NCBI GenBank assembly: GCA_014607495.2
Contig: CP053148.1
Location: forward strand, 5,890,001 to 5,954,000
From: Carposina sasakii
Taxonomy: Eukaryota; Arthropoda; Insecta; Lepidoptera; Carposinidae
Direction of reading: 5' to 3'
DNA length: 64,000 nucleotides
This document shows, one piece after another, positions 10,881-22,879 of the stretch; position 1 is the first letter of the stretch; each line of letters begins with the position of its first letter. Under the pieces are notes generated by a model, which was given only the letters and a program-made list of their open reading frames with translations, was not told where the DNA came from and ran no database searches. The position numbers and the translations under genes are program-made.

Positions 10881-13660
10881 GATGTTGCGAACAAAGCCTA
10901 CCCTCAAAACAAGCACCTACTCTATTGACTTTCTGCAATCTCTTTCTTATCAAGTTATCATAAACATATGAGCCACAACAGAAACTCAACTCTATAACAA
11001 GGAACGAAAGCTCGATTCAGCCTCCAAGCAACCGTGAGCATAATTCGTTTCACCACATCAACGATACTTCTTAAATAATAAAAGCTCTTTGTAAAACTTT
11101 CCCTCGTGGAGCCTTCTAAAGCTTTTCGGTATCCAGTAATTAATATTCATGGAGTCGCGCCGAGGGGCGGTAATTAATAAACTTATATGATACTTTTGTT
11201 TACAGTGTCATAGCAGAAGTGGGGTGTAACGGAACAAGCGAGTGTTGGCGCAAGCGCTCTGGCGACGGAAGCTTTCGTCCTACTTTAAGCAATTATTCTG
11301 ACATACGAGTAACAATGCCGAAAAGGATATTTGGTGTAAGTCCCAGCGTGGACATTTCTTATATGTATATAAATATAATTAGGTTAGGCTTTAGTTAGTT
11401 GACTAGATCAGTCCCCGAATGTGTTGAAATTTACGCAGTCGTAACGGTTTTGTTTTAAATTTAAGATTCCATATTATGTCTGATCTTTTATCATATAACT
11501 TATTAACTTTTTTGTATTAAGGTTATCCAAGATATAAGATATCTTTAGGTCGAGCTTAAGTAATCCTTTACTCTAGGTACATATGAATCAATTCTCATTA
11601 AAACCTCAAAACGTTAAAGCATAAATTATTATTTCATATCTACAAGACATAAGTATCGTTTAATTTAATTTGAAGGCCCAAGTAATTTGACAAAACTTCG
11701 TGTAATAAAATTATCGAGCAATGACCGGCCGATAAGCGAGTGGGTGTCACCGGCGGGAAGTGAACCAACACAGCTCCTCATGTTCATACAAGTAATATGT
11801 AGATTATCCGTAAAACCCAACAAAAGGTGCTGAGGATGAATTCACGCCCCGATGGGCCGGTATCGCACACTGCTAAACTAAAGTTAATTAGTAAAACTTA
11901 GCTTATTGTTTACTGTATGTAGAGAGTGCATATTAGTCTTAAAGATCATTAACGTCAGAGATCTAGGACAGCCAAGAATATTATATTAATTTCAGAGAAA
12001 AATTACGTTAGTTGCAATAATAAAGTCGACAAAAAACGATGACTTTAAATTTCAACAAGCACATTTAAGTGAATAGTAAACTATCCAATAAAGCGGGTAA
12101 AGTTCTCCGGCAACAAAATTTACTGCGCAGTATCTTTGTAATGAAACTACTCATCAAAGTATAAATTCTTGCAAAAAGTGGCACCGTCGGTAATTCGAAT
12201 TGCTTATTCATCAGCGTAACGCAATCCCCTCGTAGCACTTAAGCACTTAGCGCAAACATATCGATTCTCAATGTGACGCGAACGCCCCCGGGACGCGCGT
12301 AACAATGTAAAAACGCGACAGACCCGAACACCGCATGATTCACTTTATCCTTCACCCGAAGGTTCAACTTAACAGGAGTTAAACTAGGGTTAGCATCACA
12401 GTGAAACCGCCCCCAACTCATAATATTATAACGTGTAAGGAGTAAAAGAGTCAGCGTTATCTCCCACGCGAGCTCGATTCCTGACCACTTTAATGGGAAA
12501 AGCATGTTAGAATTAAACTAAACAAAGACGACGCATCAATTAGGGATACGTACCTTTTTTACTTTTTTCGAAAAAAGGCCTTAACTTTTTAAAGCTTGTA
12601 CGTTGACCGAGCCCAGCTCGAGCCTGTTCGTTATTTTTTACTGACTTATTTGATTAGATCAATCTCAATGACTCTTGTATGGATTTCAATTAAGCCGATA
12701 AAAAGATAAGTGGACACAAACATTACCTTTTGTTAGTTAGTTTAAATGACCTTTCGGAAGTGCTTTCCATTAACGGGTCTACCGTTGAAAAAATAATTAT
12801 AACCGAGCCGGTAGAAGAGATGTTATACATCGAACCTTGTTGAAGCAAAGAACCCATAAACAAAAGCCGAATGCAATGAATATTCAATTTCTCGTTTTGG
12901 CAACAACACTGGCCGGTGTTTACCATTAAATTATACAATGCACAGACAGCGGAGTTGCCGATGTAAAATAACATGAGTCGGATCATAAGAAAAAAATAAA
13001 GTGCAATAAAGCCGAGACGATAACGGCGTAATTAAGATGAGGTAAGTATAAGGAACGTATTGACGGATCGTAAACTTAAAGGACTCAAAACACAAACTGC
13101 AAAGCACGGTTTACGACGGCGTCCGAACCGCTTTTATTGATGTTGTAAAATTCACGATCCATTATTAATTATTACAGACATCATTAATCTACTAATCTAT
13201 TTAAGGACATCCGATAAGGATCTCATTTAAAGTATTGAATGAAGAGTGTCCGTAGTCGACTCGAGATAGGCTTAAATTAGCTCCAAGCGTCCTATCTTAA
13301 GCGACTACACTAGCACACTGCATATATGCTTTAAAGTCATTGAAATGAAGGTTCATTTTTGTCGTATGGACGTTAGTGGTTATGCCGTTTAGTGATAATG
13401 GTTTTGGTGCCTGATTTATTACAGGTTGGTGTTTAAACGACAAATGCATCGAAACAGATAGCAGCAACATGTACGACATTGGTGGACCGATGTCGGCCAG
13501 GGCATGGCTACATACGGTAACAACTAACTGACGATAACAGCATGATTTCACCAGACATGGACAGATGTACCAATTTTTAAGAAAGCTAAAAATATGACAA
13601 ATTGTGGAACAAAGTACAAAATGTTCGATAAATAGTTAAGCTTATCTACTATTTTTTTTA
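10881..13660. other. Single-copy-looking DNA, no clear gene
   Basis: Apart from the candidate exon at 11206-11333, I see no coding signature. Open frames on the minus strand at 12239-12505, 12723-12986 and 13297-13551 are 84-88 codons, lack family motifs and have no supporting splice sites. Confidence 0.4.
11206..11333 (+). other. Candidate 5' exon with a start codon near its 3' end (weak)
   Basis: A good acceptor-like tract (ACTTTTGTTTACAG, ending at 11205) is followed by 128 bases that are less AT-rich than the surroundings, then a donor-like GTGTAAGT at 11334. An ATG at 11315-11317, preceded by AACA as is common in insects, would give a start MPKRIF cut by the donor. No downstream exon can be identified in the window, and the product is unknown. 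Splice-like signals arise often by chance in sequence this long, so confidence is low. Confidence 0.2.
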
Positions 13661-13709
13661 AGTTAAAAACTTCTGTCAAGCTTATTCTTGACAGAAGTTT
13701 TTTTTAACT
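13661..13709. repeat. Inverted repeat (hairpin), about 20-bp arms
   Basis: AGTTAAAAACTTCTGTCAAG pairs with CTTGACAGAAGT followed by a T run and AACT, around the 6-base loop CTTATT. The right arm has extra Ts. Part of the motif (TATTCTTGAC) recurs just downstream at about 13717. Confidence 0.75.
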
Positions 13710-13895
13710 GTAAGCGTATTCTTGACGTTTTTGGACTAATAGTTAGCTAAGTAATCGACTACCTACTGATCAAATAATTTGCCCTTATTAGAGAGGATGA
13801 GAGAAAGACACATAATATACATGACACTTACCTAAGAATCATGTTATTATGTTAATGCTAGTAGATGGAGTAAACTTAGTACCCGCCCGCAAATT

Positions 13896-14008
13896 TCCTA
13901 AATTGCAATAGCAAAGCCGAAGCAGCGCGATAGCGAAATTTGTACAATATTCGCGTTAAAAGTAAAAATTCCTTTGAAATTCATTTTTGGTAATACAAAT
14001 TTGACTAA
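13896..14008. mobile_element. Half copy of the AGCAATAGCAAAGC small inverted-repeat element
   Basis: It shares GCAATAGCAAAGCCGAAGCA, GCGATAGCG, TTGTACAATATTCGC and TTGGTAATACAAATTTGAC with 2145-2245. The right half is missing. Confidence 0.7.
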
Positions 14009-14141
14009 GGAGGCCGGATGAACTTAGTATTATCCAGACAGATTTATTTATTCCAGACACACAAGTTAGGTACGTCGCTGTCGTACGTAGTAAAGTTGCA
14101 AAATTCTTCCAACTTATTGATTATTTTGTTAATTATATTTT

Positions 14142-14235
14142 TCTGGCACGGAATGCAGAGGTCATGGGTTCGATTCCCACCCGGGTGAGGAATTTTTTCC
14201 ATTTCTTTATTAATAATTTTATAATTATATTTTGG
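14142..14235 (+). mobile_element. Short tRNA-headed SINE, 5'-truncated
   Basis: It contains GGCACGGAATGCAGAGG, then a B box (GGGTTCGATTCCCACCCGGG), then the tail GAGGAATTTTTTCC followed by AT-rich sequence ending TAATAATTTTATAATTAT. The same head and tail occur at 32261 and 50852. The A box half is absent here. Confidence 0.7.
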
Positions 14236-14239
14236 TTTA

Positions 14240-17200
14240 AGTGGATATTATAGTTACATATATTTGAATAAGTAAATGCTACAATACCTATACTGATAAT
14301 AATCATCAGAATTCAATAATTGAACAGCATTACAAAAAAATATAAGCTGAACGAGTCCATATTAAAACTTAGATATTTTAGTTTGGAGGACTAATGGTAC
14401 AATATCCGATGATATAACAATCTCGGGATAAGTGTTACCGTCTGTAGCCGTACGCGCCCAAAGACCGGATGGAGGTTTCTTAAGACATAATCTTTACAAC
14501 AAAATTGTGATCGGATCTTATACTAACGAAGCAGAGCTATACAGATAAGGGAGTTTATGTATAATATATGTTAGTATATGATATTTTAGATATCTGTAGG
14601 AAATACTAATTATATGAGCTGGATAAGTTTTTTAAGAAAATTCTTTGCACTGGTGTATTGAATATAGTACATACAATATATACAATATTGCTATTTTGAA
14701 TTGTTTTGATGTAGAAACTAGATAATAGGTAAGAAAGTTTCTAAATAGGTACTTACTCTTGGGCCAAACCTTTTAATTTTAATTCCGTCTTGCATAGCCA
14801 AGACCATTCACGAATATCCCGAAGGAAAGGCAAGGGGAACTAAGCCCATACAGCCATTGTCTTTAGTAAAATGATTTCTGAATTTATGATGATAATGATG
14901 ATGAATGGAAACGTCAGGAAAATCCTCAAATCGAGTGTAAAATTTGTAAAAATCCAAATAATTGCAGAAACAACTTACGGACTCTGAAGAGATAGTATTC
15001 TGACTAAAGTATTAATCAGCTTACCTACCTGCATATAAAACAATGCACACGCACTAGATTCACATCACAAATATAACTTATCTACCAGAAAACATCACTT
15101 TACGGACACATGCAGGCCATTTACAAATAAATTTAGATTTTCACAAGAAAATTACACCGTCACCTTTCTCCAGCTGAATCGACGTTTTAACTGATTCTCC
15201 TTTTGACATCATAGTCTAGTGACAGATTTTATAAGTAGTTACCTAACATCCTACCAATAGAAATATGTTAATCTAACATATTCTACAATTGACAGACTCT
15301 TCTTATACCTCTTTATCTTCTATTTTAACAGATTCTACATACATACCTACATAAAATAAAAACATACAATTTATATTTCGTCCTTACAAACAACAAGTTT
15401 AAAACTGAAAACAATACGTTATATTCCCGAAACAAACTACACAAATATAAATGTACTGTACATACATCTATACTTTATTAATCCAAGAGTTTCGTAACTG
15501 CATTTAGGTTCACTGTTAAGGGGAGGAGGGGCCGCCGCATAGTTTTGTTCACAAGCGAGAGTTCGCCCAAAGCATATGGCTTAAGGCTCAGCACTCACTA
15601 ATTGGATTTTTCGAGAGCACTTGAATATGTTCTGGCATAGGCTAACCATTGTTTGCATGCAAGGAGATTTCCAGAATTATGTACCTATTGTAACCCTAGT
15701 GCTTTGCAACAAGCCCAAATCATTTTGAACGACTGTTTGTCTATAATGCGTTTTTGTGATTATAAATAATATTAACGATTTTTTGGAGGTTGATAGACGT
15801 GTCAGATCTAATAAAAGCTGTGCTGGAGATCGAGATCTAATTCGCATCTCATAGACCTAATTTTGTTTAGATTTTCATGAAAAAATTTGGAATGAAGTAA
15901 ACTGCAGATGGATCTCGAAATTTGTTTACCAGAAAAGGCTTGTTCTCGTAAATGTAATAAAAATGTAAGGATATGCATGATAAATATTTTTGAAATACGA
16001 GTATGTCTTGCAAAACTTTGTTAAATTTGGAAATGGGAGCACTGATTTCGCTGATTTACTGTCTGTTTTTTCAGGTTTAGGGGTTAAGATTTTAGTTTAT
16101 ACAGATAAAGTACAAGTAGTTAACTAATTCGCGGATAAAAGGCTTTATTTTGTAAGGACTGAAGCCCTTGCCCTTAACCCAGCATCTGCAGGTTGCTGAG
16201 AGCAATTTGCAAGGTTTCCGCGTCGTTGTTCACCAAGTTTTATTAAATGCTCGCCAGTTTCAGCAAATGCAAATGGTTTGCTCATATTTATAAATACCAC
16301 TATAGTCATAGAGAATTCCTCTATGCTATAGTGGAGGGCAAAGTTGAGCAGTTTTATAGTGGTGGGCAAAGTTGGGCAATGCAACCGTCACTGCGGACGT
16401 ATAATAGGTAGTTAGCTGCATAGCTTGAATGTCTCTATTCTCTCCCATTGGATTATAAAAGGACTTAGTTGGCGAAATTAGTAAACTAGATTTACTGCCA
16501 TACCGTACTCAGAAAGGCTAATTAAATTCCTATTAAATAACAATCACATTACTTACTGTTCTGAGAGGTCACTTTGTAAGTAATCATTAAAAACTTCTCA
16601 GAGATGAGAGTGGCGGTAAGACTGATAAAAACAGTTTAAGTTAAGAAAATAAAATAATTCATACACACAATCAAGGCTATGTTCCCTAAACGGCGTAGCC
16701 AGAACTGCAGGTTCCTGCAGGTTCACAAAGGAGATTCTTCAGCTACACCAAGCAAAAGGGGTCACATATAAAAGTAACAAGTTAGCGTAGTCCATCACCT
16801 GACAGAATGCCTTACGACATGTAGAAAAGAAAATACTTAACAGGGGATAACGCTACAAAAACGTAACATCAAATACTTGGATATAATATGATACAAGTAC
16901 TAATCCATATTCTGTAGGATGGCAACACTGTGAAACCGATAGTTTCCGCTCGACGGAGCAGCAACGTTGTTTCTAAGCAATGCAAAACTTACTTCCGAGT
17001 GTAAAAGACCGGTTTTGGGTTGGCATAAGCGAGTGGCGCCACATGTGAGTCGAGATATTCTGAACGTGAAATTTTCAGGTTCACCTTCGCATGGAAGTTT
17101 CCGGCAAGTGGATTAAGGAGCGTTTTTGTCACTGCTACATACGTAATGCTTGTTGTCTAAATAATCAGATGGACATCGTTGAGTATCTTAAGACAAAATT
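14240..17200. other. Mostly single-copy DNA, no gene seen
   Basis: There is no coding signature. Minor items are a hairpin and direct repeat at 16298-16376 and a 10-base duplication (CTGCAGGTTC twice) near 16707-16726. Confidence 0.4.
16298..16376. repeat. Hairpin followed by a 29-bp direct repeat
   Basis: CACTATAG-T-CATAGAG pairs with CTCTATG-CTATAGTG around AATTC (one bulged T). It is followed by two near-identical copies of TATAGTGGAGGGCAAAGTTG about 29 bases apart. It is probably a transposon end fragment of unknown family. Confidence 0.55.
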
Positions 17201-17202
17201 GA

Positions 17203-17307
17203 AAAAAAAATTGGTCAGAAGTGGCACCATGTGGTTCTATCGGCCCTTGGTGCTCTGCCTACCCCGTAAGGGATAAAGGCGTGATTATATGTATGTATGT
17301 ATGTATC
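17203..17307 (+). mobile_element. Retroelement/SINE 3' tail, TACCCCGTAAGGG family
   Basis: The order is TTGGTCAGAAGTGGCACC, TGGTTCTATCGGCCCTTGG, CTACCCCGTAAGGGATAAAG, GCGTGATTATATG, then (TATG)n. The (TATG)n end marks the 3' terminus. Relatives on the minus strand lie at 46422, 49075 and 59576, and the last is the most complete. Confidence 0.75.
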
Positions 17308-17424
17308 TTAGGACCATTGCGTCTAGACATACTTAGGATATCGGCATAGTAAAAGTACACTTATTAAGTTAAGTATCTTTATATAGCAAAGAGACAACTA
17401 TCTCCTGACGTATTATTACTTATA

Positions 17425-17779
17425 CAGGATGTGTTTTGTTGCCACCCTTAACGAAGGGTACGTACCTTCTCAATAGATCAAATAAAGTAAGTTAATGCCA
17501 AAAAAAATGCTGGGAAACGATGTAATTTTTTAAAATTAAATTACATGATTGAGGCGAATTTATAGTATCCAGTGTTTATGCTAGTTTTTCATAGACAAAA
17601 ATCTTGCTACGCGCGACTATGTGCATTTATGCAGAAAAAATCAGTCTACTTACTCAACTTTGGACCCTAATATCTTGGGAACCAGACACTTCCCAGGTCC
17701 GCTTCCATGGAAAAAAATGATCGTGATGATGAGGAAATTCCGTAGTTTTCGGGAACGTTGGCGACCAAAAAACACCCCG
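17425..17779 (+). mobile_element. 355-bp non-autonomous DNA element with TA target duplication
   Basis: The left end CAGGATGTGTTTTGTTGCCA is the inverse of the right end (TGGCGACCAAAAAACACCCCG), and TA lies outside both ends. The interior includes GGGTACGTACC, CCAGTGTTTATGCTAG and GGACCCTAATATCTTGGGAA but no usable open frame. TA duplications and CAGG-type ends fit a Tc1/mariner-like MITE, which is an inference. Other copies lie at 50565-51026 (inverted, interrupted) and 60249-60545. Confidence 0.8.
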
Positions 17780-18489
17780 TATAATAGTGAAAGGGTTTGA
17801 ACAAACTGCAGGTTTTATAGTTAAGGAAAATGCTGGAGGATAGTCAAAATATCGCATTAGAATTATTTTTGTGAGAGTTATGAAATAAACATTCTCTACT
17901 TTCTATATTCATGAAAATTTAGATGACTATCAATTTAATATAAACTTTTTACATTACTATGATTATCACGGTAGAATAAGTAGATGAATTAGAGCGATGG
18001 ACCTACAGTAGTGGCCAAGGGACGCAATGAGACCAAGAGGCCGGTAACCTATATGATGGTCAGATGATATTATTCCACGTTCATTGGTTATTCTGATATG
18101 AGGTTTTATATGCGACTCCGCGTCTACATAGGTGTAATCACGTCACTGAGCGCAGTCTAAAACTCTTGCTTTTGAAAACCGGCGAGATTAATTTGCAAAA
18201 ATGTCTTACGCAAAGATATGTTTGCCAAGTCTAGATCGTAATCAGCAGACAAAGGTAGGTATTCCCCACCGAGGTGCTCCCGTCCGTGATACTGAGATTG
18301 CAGCAATTTTCTACATCGCACTCATACAAATTCAAAGCAAAGGCGAACTTTGGAGCCGAGGTACAAAAGTTTTGAAGCTTTTATATGCTCTACAAGTGAA
18401 CTCAACTTACAGAAATCGCTAGTTTTTAGAATATATCTTTCGTCCAAACTACATACTATGTATAACTTAAGAATATACTATCCATTATT

Positions 18490-18547
18490 GGGGGAGGCCT
18501 ATGTTCAGCATCAGCAGCAGCAGCAACCTACTGATGATGATGATGAT
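18490..18547 (+). pseudogene. RTE-type LINE C-terminal remnant with microsatellite
   Basis: GGGGAGGCCTATGTTCAGCA encodes GEAYVQ, matching the GEAYVQQW end I associate with lepidopteran RTE-like polyproteins. It then runs into CAG and GAT triplet repeats, the usual tail. Only the last codons remain. Confidence 0.55.
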
Positions 18548-18641
18548 CTATTACCGATCCATTATTTTTTATTAGAGTTTGACATTAGTTCATATAATTA
18601 GTTTAGAGATCAGATAATCTCAAATTATTTGTCGAAACTTA

Positions 18642-18815
18642 ACTAGAGGACGCTCGTGACTGCGTCCGCGTGGACCGCAGAAAAAATGACGAAATTATTC
18701 GGGATAACAATATTATCCCGTGATAAAAAGTATCCTATGTCCGCCTCCTAGTTGTAAACCATATCGGAACAGCCGTTCTTGAGTTATAAATAGTGTAACT
18801 AACACGACATTCTTA
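18642..18815 (+). mobile_element. Retroelement 3' tail (ACTAGAGGACGCTC family)
   Basis: The order is ACTAGAGGACGCTCGTGACT, GCGTCCGCGTGGACCG, GATAAAAAGTATCCTATGTC, then GGAACAGCCGTTCTTGAGTT and GTGTAACTAACACGACATTC. This is the same family as 4641-4816, in the opposite orientation. Confidence 0.75.
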
Positions 18816-18829
18816 TATACATATATATA

Positions 18830-19082
18830 AGTAACATATTCACACACACACACATTCACACACTTCACAACACATTGACCTAATCCCACACTAAGATCCC
18901 TAAGGTCTTGTGTCGTGGGTACTAGGCAACGGTATATAAATACATAGATAAGTATATAAACATCCATTACTCGGAAACAAACATCGATATTCATCACATC
19001 AATGTTTGCACCTACCGGGATTCGAACCCAGGACCTATGGCGTCGCAGGCAGGGCCACTACCAACTACACCAATCGGCCGTC
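18830..19082 (-). mobile_element. Lepidopteran tRNA-derived SINE, near full length
   Basis: On the minus strand it starts GACGGCCGATTGGTGTAGTT (A box within), then has GGTCCTGGGTTCGAATCCC (B box GGTTCGAATCC), then the body ATCGATGTTTGTTTCCGAGT, ATGGATGTTTATATAC, CGACACAAGACCTTAGGGAT and a (GT)n stretch. The order of head, B box and body is that of a widespread lepidopteran SINE. It is adjacent to an oppositely oriented retroelement tail. Confidence 0.85.
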
Positions 19083-19345
19083 ATAATTATATATACCTAT
19101 ATAGGTATAATCTATCTTATATCTTATAAATACTCACTCAGAACTTCACTAAATTTACTTCTTACTCGAGAAGTCTTACGTTATCACTTCATAATTGTTC
19201 AACTTCTGTGCTAATACGAGTCTGCTTTCTCTAGAATTCATCAGGTGCATCTCCTGCCGTGCATTTAGTAAGAGTCAGCTAAGGAACTTACTGGCGCCTT
19301 TTCAGGCGATGAGCTAGCATTTGGCAGTAGCCTTGTGGCGTGCCC

Positions 19346-19392
19346 TGGGGGAGGCCTTCGTCCAGCAGTGGACTGCAATATCGCAATGCATA
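19346..19392 (+). pseudogene. RTE-type LINE C-terminal remnant
   Basis: GGGGGAGGCCTTCGTCCAGC and what follows reads GEAFVQQWTAIS in one frame, the same C-terminal signature as at 18490 but better kept. The upstream part of the LINE is not recognisable. Confidence 0.55.
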
Positions 19393-19399
19393 CGTGGCA

Positions 19400-21395
19400 T
19401 TATCAGTCGTTTATACTTAGGTATGTATTTATGTAATTTTCAACTACGCCCGTGATTAAAATTCAAAGAGCTCTTGAACTTAAATCTATATCACTATATT
19501 ATTCAATGTGGTCCATTCTGACCGCCACACTTAAACATAAATTTAAACTTTGTTGTACCTGTCCCTTTCTATCTCAGCCAGTTGCATTAGCAATGGAGTG
19601 GGACAGACACAACAAATTTTAAGTTAATACCAATATCACCACTTGAGTCATATTGAGATGGCTATGAAACATCCAATCGGTATTTATCACTTAATATATC
19701 CGACAAATGTAATCTAACACACTCTAACCTTACTTCCTTACAAGCTACACAAACAAACAATCGGTACCGACTCGCAGCAGTTTTAAGTCGCGATTAACTT
19801 AGGGTTTGTACTCTGCCCGTCGCGGCTCTGAAACTTTGGACTTACGGCGTGTTCCGCTAAACTGCAATATCCCCCCCTGCCACCCCCACGCCCCCTAGCC
19901 TGGAAAGAAGAGAAACTTTCAATGAGGTTTCGTTGGGATTGGATATTCTTAAATGCGGCGCCAGGATTATGTTCTCTGATTATTAAATTGTCTGTTTGTT
20001 TTATTCCTTCGTTTTACACATTAATTTTTAAAAAAATCTTTCTTCTTTGCTATTTTTCATATTGGATTCCGATACTCGTAGTTCATTATACAAACTTCAC
20101 GATTTAACCTTATTATAAACATATAAATATACTTACTTTATAAAAACTAGCTCTAGCAAAATTGGTTTTCCACAAATAACATTTGACGGTGGTTGTTCTG
20201 ATCTTACAAATTAAGAAGTACGAGTAAGTGATATAACTTTCGATATTGCAAATAAAATTAAAACGATAAAATTAAAAAGCAATCACCTATTATAGGTGGG
20301 TACTCTTTTATACATAGGATATTCAAATATACCAAATGAACGTAAACAGAATTATTCCAGTGCAATTTAAAACCCCCGTCCTGGGGTAAAATTGGTGGAT
20401 GATTATACAATCATATTGTTAACAACCGCACGATTTATGCTGGCAGAGACCGTATATCAACTTGCAGGAATTAGTCGGTACATACTGGCGTCGAAATTGG
20501 CCATTTCTATCCTGCAACAAGCTACGATGCTCTTCAATTATTTAATTTATGCGTATGACAGCTTTTTACATATTACCGGCATCGGGAGGGTGTATGTTCA
20601 CACTATGATATAATAATCTAAGTAAACCTTTAAAGTTTGTGGAAATGTGAATATTTTTTTAGATGTGTGTAATGTTGTTATACGCAAAAACTACCGATCT
20701 GATATGGTTAGTGCGAGTTTTAACTTCGAACTTGATCGAGTTAATGTAAACTATTCGACCAATCACTTAATATTACCTACCTTTGACTTTACTACATTAC
20801 GTTATGATGCCCTAATATGATGGACTGGCCGAGTTCGAATTGGAAACTCACAGTAAGCCCTCAGAATAGCTGTATAATTTTACCTATAGGTACGATCACC
20901 CAGAGAAAGATGTGGCCATAAGATAGTTCGGAGATAAAAATAGATGCAAAGACCTACCACCACGGGTTGTTTTAGGAAGTGACACCTAATACATTTTTAT
21001 AAAAGGCTTTCTTTAATACGAGTATTAGGTGCATTAATAAAAAAGGATACAAAAGTGACATCAAAAAACTTACTCCTCATATAATTAAAATTGTCTGAAG
21101 AATAAAGTTTCTTATCTACAATTTATTTGGCAACTGCCGCTAGTAAAATGCATTGGTGTAAATTCAAATTTATTTAGTAGTCCGGCGCAACAATTTAATA
21201 GGTGTTGCGAAGTATTTATTAGGGGTTAATATTCTACAGTGTTAATAACAGGGCACAGTGCTGCCTTGTATCTTTGTATAGAGAAATAAAGTAGAATTAC
21301 AGGTGTACTTGCTAAAATACGAAGTACTGTAATTATGTAAGGAATACGAATGAGATAACGTGCAGTAGTGGTAAAAGTAGGAACTAGTCGAATGT
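19400..21395. other. No gene or clear repeat seen
   Basis: AT-rich sequence. Plus-strand open frames at 19922-20107 and 20392-20613 are short and carry no recognisable motif. Confidence 0.4.
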
Positions 21396-21403
21396 ATAGG
21401 TAG

Positions 21404-21872
21404 CACTGGCGGCTCGTCCTAAGGAGCGCTGGTGCAGTGCACTCCCACCCACGAAGATTACATAGGCAATCTATATTTCTCTATAATTATCTTTCAATTC
21501 TACTATGTTTATACAATAGTGTCTACGCGTTCGTCTCAAGTAAGTTGTAATCTTATGTATCAAGAGGAGCGCTAGCGATCGCGCTCCAATGAAACGAAAT
21601 TTGGTACGATTCCTAGTACTGTATTTAATGAGTGCGAAAGAGACATACCGACATAGGCCGGCGCGTGAAACAGAAGATTTCGTATGAATGATTAAATTAG
21701 CCTTATCTGGAGCGCCGCTCACATTAATTCGCGTATGCGGCCACTAGATGTCGCTAAGTCCGAGTTAGAACGCGATATGGTTGTCTTTAATGTGTTTTTA
21801 GGTCATCTGAATTTCAATATAAGCGACGTTGCACAGTGAACTCCCATCTGAAAATACCAGGAGCCGCCAGTG
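21404..21872. mobile_element. 469-bp hAT-type MITE with exact 8-bp target duplication
   Basis: The ends are CACTGGCGGCTC on the left and its inverse GAGCCGCCAGTG on the right. ATAGGTAG is repeated exactly on both sides (21396-21403 and 21873-21880). An 8-bp duplication together with CA-starting ends is the hAT signature. The interior has no transposase. The minus-strand open frame at 21471-21722 has no hAT motifs. The clean duplication suggests a fairly recent insertion. Confidence 0.9.
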
Positions 21873-22271
21873 ATAGGTAGGCATATTATTTAAAGCTATA
21901 GACCACACAGGTTTGACCAATGTTACGCTTACCGTTTAATTCATGATTGGTATAGTAGGTGTGACAGAGTACAGTGGCGTAGTGTAGCGAGTAGACATGG
22001 GTCGTACTTGACGATTTGCATATCAGGGCTTCAAAGTACGTCCATCAATTCGTACCAGGGCTAAAAACCAGGTTTCCAGATACTTTGAAGTATTTTTTAA
22101 CTACGTAGGAAATTGATCCTTATCGTGACTGTAATAAGTAACATTATTGTACTGCGAAATGCGATTGGACAGCGAAATACTTTAAATACCTACTTCATTC
22201 TCTTGTGTACCATACTTGTTGTTGGAAGTTTTAATTGCAGTATGTATGTATGTACCAAAAAAGAGTTTCAC

Positions 22272-22705
22272 AGTGCACAGCACGTCCACGAGACTTGACT
22301 CCTGCACACTTTTGGAGGTCTAAACAGGGTACAGCTCCTGCGTCGTCAGCAGAAGCGGGCACAGCACATCTATTAGACTGCCCACTTTTGCACACTTTTG
22401 GAGGTCCAAACCGGGTACAGCTCCTGCGACGTTAGCAGAAGCGGGGATAGCACATCCTTAAGACTGCCCACTTTTGCACACTTTTGAAGGTTCAAAACGG
22501 GTACAGCTCCGGCGCCGTCAGCAGAAGTGAGCACAGCACATCCATTAGACTGCCCACTTTCGCACACTTTTGGAGGTCCAATTCGGGTACAGCTCCGGCG
22601 ATGTCAGCAGCAGCGGGCACAGTATTTCCATTAGACTGCCTACTTTTGCACACTTTTGAAACTCCAGCGCTGCAGCTTTGGCGCTGTCAGCAGGAGCTTG
22701 CTCAC
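22272..22705. repeat. 86-bp minisatellite, about five copies
   Basis: GCACACTTTTG recurs at 22304, 22390, 22476, 22562 and 22648, a constant 86-base step. Each unit carries GGGTACAGCTCC, GTCAGCAGAAGCGGGCACAG and TAGACTGCCCACTTTTG with point differences. Partial units flank both ends. Because 86 is not a multiple of 3, the open frames across it on both strands shift phase each unit and are not a protein repeat. Confidence 0.9.
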
Positions 22706-22879
22706 GTATAGTCGTGCTTCATATTTCGAGTCCGCTGTACAAAGTATGTACTTACTGTAAACAAACAACTTGTACCAAATGTTGTTAATAAGGTTTTTAT
22801 AGAAATATTATCCTAATTTTCTTAGACATAAAGAACATAATCGTGCTACAAAATAAATACCTTCATTGAATAAATACCT

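Noticed and set aside
18713..18997. A 94-codon minus-strand open frame rich in Val, Tyr and Cys.
   Set aside because: It is the read-through of the tRNA-derived SINE body and its (GT)n tract.
22235..22711. Overlapping open frames on both strands resembling a repeated protein.
   Set aside because: They are produced by the 86-bp minisatellite. The step is not a multiple of three, so each unit is read in a different frame.
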